A DNA stretch of 7,863 bases from Blastocatellia bacterium (lineage in GTDB: Bacteria; Acidobacteriota; Blastocatellia; Pyrinomonadales; Pyrinomonadaceae), in contig PSRF01000431.1 of NCBI GenBank assembly GCA_003175865.1, forward strand, positions 1 to 7,863, given 5' to 3'. The position numbers and the translations under genes are program-made. Positions 1 through 5,670 of this stretch are shown piece after piece; the stretch's first letter is position 1; each line of letters starts with the position of its first letter. The notes beneath the pieces are model-generated. The model saw only the letters and a list, made by a program, of their open reading frames with translations. It was not told where the DNA came from and did not search any database.

Positions 1-1138
1 CCTGCCAGTAAGCCTTTGCTGCAGGATTTGAGAGGTCAACCATCGGATAGTTGTTACCACTCAGCGGTCTCACCTGTCCGGCAAGTGTGTACCCCTTGGC
101 TAGCGCCTCATGCATCATCTTTCCCTGGAAAAACGGCGCAATCCACAACACGGTTTTCGTGTTCCGACTCTCGAACCACTTCACCATCTCGCCAAAATTT
201 GGTAGCCGATGTTCATCAATCTCGAAGTCGTCGTAGCCCCAGGGTTTTCCCGGTCCCCACGGTCGATCAATCCAATACACGCCATTCGGAATTCCAAACG
301 CGTGCATCATCAACACATCTTCCATCACCTCAGAATTGAAAGGCGCTGTAACCGGTGTGCCGTCGTAATATGTTGTGCGCTGTGTATGCTCATCGCGCCA
401 GCGCCACGGCGAGAACATCCACTTCGGAGGCATGAATGGTGGCCCAGCATCCAGGGCGTGCGCTCGTACCAGGGTGGCGGGATCACTTGCGGTGTAGATC
501 TTCAGCTCAAACGCTGGTCCTTCAAATTCAATCTTCACTCGATCAGGCTCAGTGACACCAAAGTCATAGAAACCAGGCCAATCACCTTTTACGAACGCTG
601 CATAACCACGCGAGGACAGATAAAAGGGTGCGTAGATCGAAGTCGTTGGCTTAACGATCATTTCGACCTTCTCTCCCCGCAGATTCATTGCTTGCTGAAT
701 CCCGGCTTCCCACGATCTAATCTGTGGACCATCAACAACACGCTCCATCAGTCCGGTGAAGTATTCGTCTCGTCCCTCCTCAATCGTAAGCCCCCATTTG
801 ACTATGTCAGCATCGGGTTGAGATTTGAGATTGATATTGAAATCCGTCGCAGTCGGTGTAACCGACACCGTGATCGTCCGACCGTCAGCCGTCGTCACTT
901 GCTTTGACCAGTTATGAGCACCGGATGAAATTTTCGCAGTCAAGGACGCCGGTAGGAGAGTCTTCCCGCTTGCGGTTTCGTAGAAGAGTCCCTCTATTTT
1001 GAGTGAACCCTCTCCGGAAACTGGTTTCAATTTCGAGGACTGTAAAGTGATTGTTGCTGACCGAACGGTTTGCTTTGCCTCCATTCGAGCGCACGCTATC
1101 AGCATTAGGAGCGCAAGCAATGCTAGTTTCATCTTCAT
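1..1138 (-). CDS. Exported glycoside hydrolase family 31 (alpha-glucosidase/alpha-xylosidase type), C-terminus beyond window
   Basis: The minus-strand frame is open from the ATG at 1138 to the left edge, giving 379 residues with no stop. The N-terminus is MKMK, then a hydrophobic run, then L-I-A-C at 13-16. This fits a lipobox, so the protein may be a lipoprotein anchored at C16. Residues about 25-230 form a beta-rich N-terminal region. From about 232 (PPFMPPKWMFSPWRWRDEH) the GH31 TIM barrel begins. It continues through GIPNGVYWIDRPWGPG (D291 sits where GH31 enzymes place a substrate-binding Asp), FEIDEHRLPNFGEMVKWF, TVLWIAPFF and YPMVDLSNPAAKAYW. The catalytic nucleophile and acid lie further on, off the window, so activity and substrate cannot be judged. 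Family members hydrolyse alpha-glucosides or alpha-xylosides. An ATG at 1132 is an alternative start; neither has a clear Shine-Dalgarno. The reductase gene lies 116 bp upstream on the same strand. Family is fairly sure, specificity unknown. Confidence 0.85.
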   Translation of the reverse strand, partial: MKMKLALLALLMLIACARMEAKQTVRSATITLQSSKLKPVSGEGSLKIEGLFYETASGKTLLPASLTAKISSGAHNWSKQVTTADGRTITVSVTPTATDFNINLKSQPDADIVKWGLTIEEGRDEYFTGLMERVVDGPQIRSWEAGIQQAMNLRGEKVEMIVKPTTSIYAPFYLSSRGYAAFVKGDWPGFYDFGVTEPDRVKIEFEGPAFELKIYTASDPATLVRAHALDAGPPFMPPKWMFSPWRWRDEHTQRTTYYDGTPVTAPFNSEVMEDVLMMHAFGIPNGVYWIDRPWGPGKPWGYDDFEIDEHRLPNFGEMVKWFESRNTKTVLWIAPFFQGKMMHEALAKGYTLAGQVRPLSGNNYPMVDLSNPAAKAYWQ

Positions 1139-1149
1139 AGATTTTTGTT

Positions 1150-1178
1150 TGTTTATGATTCTGAGTATTTAGAGTCAA
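1150..1178 (-). promoter_or_regulatory. Candidate promoter for the GH31 gene
   Basis: Read on the minus strand, TTGACT (1178-1173) is followed after exactly 17 bases by TAAACA (1155-1150). The -35 box matches 5 of 6 consensus positions; the -10 matches only 3 of 6. The -10 box ends 11 bases before the GH31 ATG, so a transcript from here would have a leader of only a few bases, which would fit the lack of a Shine-Dalgarno. This is a pattern match only; read-through from the upstream reductase gene is an alternative. Confidence 0.3.
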
Positions 1179-1254
1179 ACGGTGCAAGAGTTGAATCTGA
1201 TTGGTCACCACAAACAGCCGGACGTAGTAAAACTCAAGTTAGTGGCATTGAGCA

Positions 1255-2241
1255 TTACCACAAGTGATGCACTGCTGAACGAATGCGACGCTCATACAAG
1301 TCTCGCACCACTTTCATCGTCGACTCTGACAGCGGTGGAATATCCGCAGCACTCGCATTCTCTTCAACTTGTGCCGGGTTCTTCGCGCCTGGAATTGCGC
1401 AAGTCACCGCATCGAACATCAGAATCCAACGCAACGCAAATTGAGTCAGGGAGATTCCTGGAGGAACAACCGTCCTTAGCTCTTCGACTGCAGCCAGGCT
1501 AGTGTCGTAATCAACGCCGGAAAACGTCTCACCGCGATCGAATGCTTCACCGTGTCGGTTGTACGCGCGATGATCAGTCGACACAAACGTACTCTGAGAA
1601 GTTAACTTGCCGGTGAGCATGCCCGACGACAGCGGGACACGAGCGAGGATTCCCACGTCATGTTTCTTCGCTTCTTCAAAAAACAGATCGGCAGGACGCT
1701 GCCTAAAGATATTGAAAATAATTTGAACTGTCTGAACGTTTGGATATTCAATCGCTTTCAGTGCTTCTTCGATACGTTGGACACTCACACCGTAGTAGCG
1801 CAGTTTACCCTGGGCCACCAGGCTATCGAGTCCACCAAACAATTCGGGATAGTAGTAGACATCTGTTGGCGGACAGTGAAGCTGCAGGAGATCTATCGAG
1901 TCGACCGAGAGGTTCTGCAAGCTGCGCTCAACGAATCTTTGGATGTTGTCTACCGTGTAGCCGGCAGCGTTGTGGGGATTTAATCGCCGGCCTGCCTTCG
2001 TTGCGATGATTATCTCTTCATTTCGTTCATTCTTTAGTTTCGCCAAGAGTTGCTCACTTCTACCGTCGCCGTAAACATCTGCTGTGTCGAAGAAGTTGAC
2101 ACCCAGATCTACTGCCCGGTGAAGTGCAGCAAGGGCTTCAGTTTCCCCCACATTGCCCCAGGCATCGCCGCCAATGGCCCAACAGCCGAAACTAATTGTC
2201 GAGACACGCCAGGGCGTACGTCCCAATTGCCTATATTCCAC
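1255..2241 (-). CDS. Aldo/keto reductase, IolS/AKR11-like
   Basis: This is a complete 328-residue NAD(P)H-dependent oxidoreductase of the aldo/keto reductase (TIM barrel) superfamily, of usual length, predicted cytoplasmic as no signal peptide is present. The catalytic tetrad is intact: D52 and Y57 in FDTADVYG, K82 in IIIATKAG, H122 in IDLLQLHCPP. The N-terminal MEYRQLGRTPWRVSTISFG strand, the VPLSSGMLTGKL segment (202-213) and the C-terminal cofactor-phosphate segment IPGAKNPAQVEEN (283-295) resemble Bacillus IolS and related AKR11 proteins. The start is GTG at 2241, chosen because AAGGGAG lies 8 bases upstream and because the conserved first beta-strand begins right after it. Such enzymes reduce aldehydes or ketones, often sugar-derived; the substrate here cannot be read from sequence. 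Lying upstream of a GH31 gene on the same strand, it may act on a sugar released by the neighbouring enzymes, but that is inference. No obvious terminator separates it from the GH31 gene. Confidence 0.93.
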   Translation of the reverse strand: MEYRQLGRTPWRVSTISFGCWAIGGDAWGNVGETEALAALHRAVDLGVNFFDTADVYGDGRSEQLLAKLKNERNEEIIIATKAGRRLNPHNAAGYTVDNIQRFVERSLQNLSVDSIDLLQLHCPPTDVYYYPELFGGLDSLVAQGKLRYYGVSVQRIEEALKAIEYPNVQTVQIIFNIFRQRPADLFFEEAKKHDVGILARVPLSSGMLTGKLTSQSTFVSTDHRAYNRHGEAFDRGETFSGVDYDTSLAAVEELRTVVPPGISLTQFALRWILMFDAVTCAIPGAKNPAQVEENASAADIPPLSESTMKVVRDLYERRIRSAVHHLW

Positions 2242-2249
2242 GGTTTATG

Positions 2250-2256
2250 CTCCCTT
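2250..2256 (-). promoter_or_regulatory. Ribosome binding site for the aldo/keto reductase
   Basis: The minus strand reads AAGGGAG, then 8 bases, then GTG at 2241. The strength and spacing of this Shine-Dalgarno support the GTG as the true start. There is no in-frame ATG near the conserved first strand of the family. Confidence 0.7.
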
Positions 2257-2377
2257 ACTTTGAGTTGTTCCAAGCTCCGGTGTGGTCGTTGAAACGTTCC
2301 GAGCGCCTCATCGGTTGTTGTTCAGTATGCTCAATAAAAGTTCACAACAATTTCATCGCAGCTTTGCAATCAAATCA

Positions 2378-2406
2378 TTGACTTATACAGTGGAATCGTT
2401 TAAAAA
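2378..2406 (+). promoter_or_regulatory. Candidate promoter for the exported HEFGH protein
   Basis: TTGACT (2378-2383, 5 of 6 to the -35 consensus), a 17-base spacer, then TAAAAA (2401-2406, 4 of 6 to the -10 consensus). It would give a leader of roughly 70 bases before the ATG at 2483. A minus-strand TATAAG at 2387-2382 overlaps the same spot and could serve the divergent reductase gene, but I found no good -35 for it. The remainder of the 2242-2482 intergenic region shows only a weak 7-bp inverted repeat. Confidence 0.35.
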
Positions 2407-2468
2407 ATTTCGCACCGGAAAGCAACTGGCCCCACAACATTCGGACAACGACTGCGTCATTTAACTCT

Positions 2469-2474
2469 GAGGGG
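2469..2474 (+). promoter_or_regulatory. Ribosome binding site for the HEFGH protein
   Basis: GAGGGG lies 8 bases upstream of the ATG at 2483. It places translation just before a typical signal peptide, which supports this start. Confidence 0.65.
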
Positions 2475-2482
2475 TTTCACCT

Positions 2483-3379
2483 ATGAGACCGTCGCGTATC
2501 GGTGTTAATTTCGTCCTGATCAGTTCTTTGATGGTGACAGTTTCAGCGGTTGCTTATACAGCCCGCACGCCAGAAAAAACCTCATCACCACAACACGCTT
2601 ACCCGGCACTGCTCGCCGCATACCATTCTGAAGAACTGCTCAATACCACAACCTCTGAGGATTCCACTTCCGGCATCAAAGAAGACATTCCTGCCAAATA
2701 CGCCGAACGCTACCAGGAATGGAAAGAAGAATTTCTATCTACCGAAGCCGGTCGTAGTCAGTGGAACTCCTATCAACACAACGATCATTTCACACTGACG
2801 ATAACGATCTCTCGCGATAATGCCGAGGGGGCAACGACTGGCAAGTATAAATGGAATGACTCAGGACAATTGGTCGCCGCTACGATCACGCTTGGTTCTC
2901 GCCTAGATGCAGGTTATCCAAACCCAATCTACTTCCCAGTAATGAACTCGCTGTTACCTGTCGAATCGGCGCGCACAGTCGATGGTACGACGCTGGCCGC
3001 TACAAAACTCGCCCACGAGTTCGGGCATGTCAATCGCACCAGCAAGATCGATCCAACGCTTTACCAACTCCAAACTAAGTTGATTCCTCAATATAACAAG
3101 ATCTTCTTGAGTAACGGGCGGAATGCTAATGATCCAGAGTTGCTGCAGTTGGTCCAACAGATTGGCGGCACTCCCGTTGAAATCTGGGAAGACCGGGAAT
3201 ACTGGGGCGAAGCGAATGCGATGCTCTATTTGCGGGATCGCGTGACGGATGAAAGCACACGCTGCTCGCTGTTCAATCGCATTAAGCATAGCGTCGATCT
3301 TTACGCGAAGAGTTACGAGGGCCGCTTCGTCGATATCGCCAAAACTCCACCGATAGGCAAACTCTGTGGGTGGCAGTGA
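2483..3379 (+). CDS. Exported protein of unknown family with an HEFGH zinc-peptidase-type motif
   Basis: This is a complete 298-residue protein that I do not recognise by family. Residues 1-27 look like a Sec signal peptide: basic MRPSR, a hydrophobic stretch, and possible cleavage after AVA (24) or YTA (27). Residues 28-65 are polar and low in complexity. Residues 66-100 look helical and charged, and 103-140 look like beta strands. A helix about 168-183 contains H178-E179-F180-G181-H182, which fits HExxH, the zinc-binding and catalytic motif of many metallopeptidases. A possible third zinc ligand is E243 in DREYWGEANAML, about 60 residues on, which would resemble gluzincin spacing; E236 and E239 are alternatives. 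Only two cysteines, C261 and C295, are present and could form a disulfide after export. It lies alone on the plus strand with its own ribosome binding site and promoter candidate. A peptidase role is inference; a non-catalytic domain with a chance HExxH is possible. Confidence 0.82.
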   Translation: MRPSRIGVNFVLISSLMVTVSAVAYTARTPEKTSSPQHAYPALLAAYHSEELLNTTTSEDSTSGIKEDIPAKYAERYQEWKEEFLSTEAGRSQWNSYQHNDHFTLTITISRDNAEGATTGKYKWNDSGQLVAATITLGSRLDAGYPNPIYFPVMNSLLPVESARTVDGTTLAATKLAHEFGHVNRTSKIDPTLYQLQTKLIPQYNKIFLSNGRNANDPELLQLVQQIGGTPVEIWEDREYWGEANAMLYLRDRVTDESTRCSLFNRIKHSVDLYAKSYEGRFVDIAKTPPIGKLCGWQ

Positions 3380-3382
3380 TCG

Positions 3383-5536
3383 TCACGTCACTAATTCTTT
3401 AGATCTCAATCCTTCGGTGCGCACATGCCAGGTCCCGTCAGCCGGAAAACCTGGTGCTTCATTGGGGGCACCGCGCCAACCACCAGCCATCATCGCCACC
3501 GCATATAACAACCCGCCGTTTCCCGGTAAGTAACAAGGCAGGTTGGCACGTTGCCAGTTGTGACCGTTCGGCAGGTAACGATTCTTTTCGGTCGACATCA
3601 ATAACGCATCAATTGCCAGCTTCCCTTCACCCAACCGCGCTGCGGTCATGGCGACGAGCGGATAATCCCAACCCCATGTCTCGTCCCAACGCCATTCCTT
3701 CAACGTCTTGTTTAGCGTGCGTCGCATCGTTTCCACATCGACGCCGTCGCCCGGAAGAAACGACATCGCGCCGAGCATCGATGGGTGATCTCTATTTCGC
3801 TCCGTAAAGGTTTGAGGGCAGTTTTCGTGAGCGAGATAGACACCATCTCGCACCGGCAACGGCGAAAGTTTTGAAATCACCTGGTCCCAATCTGCGCTTC
3901 GTTTGAGCCCAAGGCGTTCACGCCAACGTTGTGCGACTTTCAAAGCGTATGACCAGTAGGCGAGTTCGAACGTCGGATTCCACGTCTCTTGCGGTGGATG
4001 GTTCTCCTGAGCAGGGATCACGGGTGGACCTAACCAAAATCGCTTCGTCTCCGTGTCAAAGTATGCGAACGAAGCCATGAACCGGGCTGATTCGAAAACA
4101 ATATCTCGATAACGAACCAGTGTTTCGCGTCTCGGTTGTGACTGGTAACACAACTCTGCGTAGAAAATCGGATGTGGTTGCTGCCAGATCAACAACGGGC
4201 CGATTGGAGACGGACTGTCATCTCCTTCCGGCCCAACCATCTTGGGCCAACGCACTCCATCGTAACCCTGTGACGAGGCCAACTGTTTCGCCTTCGGAAG
4301 AATTGTCTCGTACCACGCCAAACTTTTTTCAAACAATGGCAGACGATTCCACAACGCAAAATGTGCAGCGTGCCACCAGTGCATCTCCAAATGAAACTTG
4401 CCGTACCAACTGTTGACGGTGAGTCCTGTCTCCTGCGGTGGCAAACTGCCTGCACATTGAATCGCAGTGAGGTACTGCGAGAGGACAATTCTGCGCTCAA
4501 GTTCATTCGCACGGTGATCGTTACTTCCAGCGAGTTCAACAACACCACCAGAATTCCAGAACCGTCGCCAGTGTTTGTCGCTGGCAGTAACCGTCGCTTG
4601 AAAACCTGGGAGAGAGTCAGGCCTCCGATCATTGAAGAACCCGACAATAAACTTAAGAGTGTCTGTTGCCGATTTAAGAATAAAGGTGTGTGTTCCTGCT
4701 TGCCTGAAAACAACATTGCCGTCCCAGTCGATTGCAATCGAGTAGGCATCCTTGTCGAGTGAGCGCACGAGAATCACCGAGTTTCGGCCGACTCTCGTTA
4801 AAGACGTCTGATGTTTCGTTGGCTCAGACCAACTCGCGGCATTCATTGCCGGCGATCCGTAGGGGAAAGCAAATGAGACTGCCAATCCACTCTTGAGCAA
4901 TGGCGATTCAATATTGACCGCCAGGAGGTCTATCTCTGGATGTACTGCGGTGGTGACACTCACCGGTCTGCCATTGAGTTCAAATTTGCTCAGCAAAACA
5001 CCGCGCCAAATATCCAAACGTTGTTCGATGTTAGATACCGCATCGAACTTGATTCTGCTGATGGCGTTGTCGAAGAGACAAAGTCCGATGCGACCAAGAT
5101 GTAGGCGATGTGGGTTCTCGCGAAGCCAGTTAAAAAGTTCGGGTTGTCCTTCGGAACTCGTGTGATAACCAACTTTGCGACCGTGAGTTTCGTACTGCTT
5201 CAACCGCAAAGTTTTGTTGTTGAGTTCGTCAGGTTTGGGCGAGGTGTGCCAACCCCATTGCGATAACGTGCAGAGCGGCATCGCGTTTTCGTATTCATCA
5301 GGGAAAGTCTGCAAGCCTGTAATGTCAGCTGTGAACGCAAATTCTCCATTGCCGATGCTAAACGGGGAGAGTGGGTCAAGTTTTGTGGCTCGGGGATTGT
5401 GTCGCTTTACCAGTTCCACTCGATCGATGGAACTCTGGCGCAACAATTCCGAATTGAGTTTGCAGAAATGGCTTAGCGAGGGAGTAAGGGCAATTGAACC
5501 AAATAGGCTTTCGATGAATCCACGACGTGTCAGCAT
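3383..5536 (-). CDS. Tat-exported six-hairpin glycosidase-like protein, distantly GH65-like
   Basis: This is a complete 717-residue protein. The N-terminus T3-R4-R5-G6-F7-I8-E9 followed by a hydrophobic stretch (11-20) fits a twin-arginine signal, suggesting export of the folded protein. No clear AxA cleavage site follows, so it may stay anchored. Residues about 45-320 form a beta-rich domain opening with LSPFSIGNGEFAFTADITG. From about 340 the pattern is that of an (alpha/alpha)6 barrel. FHLEMHWWHAAHFALWNRLP (381-400) and GYDGVRWPKMVGPEGDD (424-440) parallel the HxFWDTE and GYxGAxxPWE blocks of GH65. QENHPPQETWNPTFELAYW (510-528) lies where GH65 carries its acidic catalytic segment. LPCYLPGNGGLLYAVAMMAGGW (666-687) closes the barrel. 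The family normally cleaves or phosphorolyses alpha-glucosides, but exported phosphorylases are unlikely, so hydrolysis is more likely here. Substrate is unknown. Translation signals before the ATG are weak. The stop is 3 bases from the convergent HEFGH gene. Confidence 0.83.
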   Translation of the reverse strand: MLTRRGFIESLFGSIALTPSLSHFCKLNSELLRQSSIDRVELVKRHNPRATKLDPLSPFSIGNGEFAFTADITGLQTFPDEYENAMPLCTLSQWGWHTSPKPDELNNKTLRLKQYETHGRKVGYHTSSEGQPELFNWLRENPHRLHLGRIGLCLFDNAISRIKFDAVSNIEQRLDIWRGVLLSKFELNGRPVSVTTAVHPEIDLLAVNIESPLLKSGLAVSFAFPYGSPAMNAASWSEPTKHQTSLTRVGRNSVILVRSLDKDAYSIAIDWDGNVVFRQAGTHTFILKSATDTLKFIVGFFNDRRPDSLPGFQATVTASDKHWRRFWNSGGVVELAGSNDHRANELERRIVLSQYLTAIQCAGSLPPQETGLTVNSWYGKFHLEMHWWHAAHFALWNRLPLFEKSLAWYETILPKAKQLASSQGYDGVRWPKMVGPEGDDSPSPIGPLLIWQQPHPIFYAELCYQSQPRRETLVRYRDIVFESARFMASFAYFDTETKRFWLGPPVIPAQENHPPQETWNPTFELAYWSYALKVAQRWRERLGLKRSADWDQVISKLSPLPVRDGVYLAHENCPQTFTERNRDHPSMLGAMSFLPGDGVDVETMRRTLNKTLKEWRWDETWGWDYPLVAMTAARLGEGKLAIDALLMSTEKNRYLPNGHNWQRANLPCYLPGNGGLLYAVAMMAGGWRGAPNEAPGFPADGTWHVRTEGLRSKELVT

Positions 5537-5568
5537 AGAGGCTCAAATCAGAACCAGGACATCCTCAG

Positions 5569-5597
5569 ATTACACCGATTAGTCAGATTTTTGTCGT
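5569..5597 (-). promoter_or_regulatory. Weak candidate promoter for the six-hairpin glycosidase gene
   Basis: On the minus strand, ACGACA (5597-5592, 4 of 6) is followed after 17 bases by TGTAAT (5574-5569, 5 of 6). It lies between the receptor terminator and the ATG at 5536, where a promoter is expected if the terminator is efficient. The evidence is the pattern and its position only. Confidence 0.25.
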
Positions 5598-5605
5598 GTA
5601 GCCAA

Positions 5606-5644
5606 TGAAAAAGGGATTGGATAACTTTCGTTACCCAATCCCTT
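5606..5644 (-). terminator. Intrinsic terminator of the TonB-dependent receptor gene
   Basis: The minus strand forms a hairpin with a 10-bp outer stem (AAGGGATTGG pairing with CCAATCCCTT, 5644-5635 with 5620-5611). One mismatched pair (5621/5634) follows, then a 4-bp inner stem (TAAC/GTTA) closing a 4-base loop at 5626-5629. A run of five T on the minus strand (5612-5608) overlaps and follows the stem. It begins 26 bases after the receptor stop codon. The T run is on the minus-strand side only, so it should act on receptor transcripts. Confidence 0.82.
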
Positions 5645-5670
5645 GGAAGTGAAACAGCTACAACGCCGAC

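Noticed and set aside
209..907. Plus-strand open frame of 232 codons
   Set aside because: It lies wholly antisense to the GH31 gene, is rich in Arg, His and Ser with no domain-like pattern, and has no convincing ribosome binding site.
912..1211. Minus-strand open frame of 99 codons overlapping the GH31 start
   Set aside because: Its composition is not protein-like. The overlapping GH31 frame has a signal peptide and continues into a recognisable domain.
1139..1254. Terminator between the reductase and GH31 genes
   Set aside because: No stable hairpin followed by a T run was found on the minus strand here, so read-through cannot be excluded.
2315..2350. Inverted repeat TTGTTGT/ACAACAA in the divergent intergenic region
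   Set aside because: The stem is only 7 A/T-rich pairs with a 22-base loop and no T run. It is within what chance gives and supports neither a terminator nor a clear operator.
4189..4749. Minus-strand open frame of 186 codons and an overlapping plus-strand frame at 4361-4762
   Set aside because: Both are out-of-frame shadows inside the six-hairpin glycosidase gene, whose own frame carries clear conserved blocks throughout.
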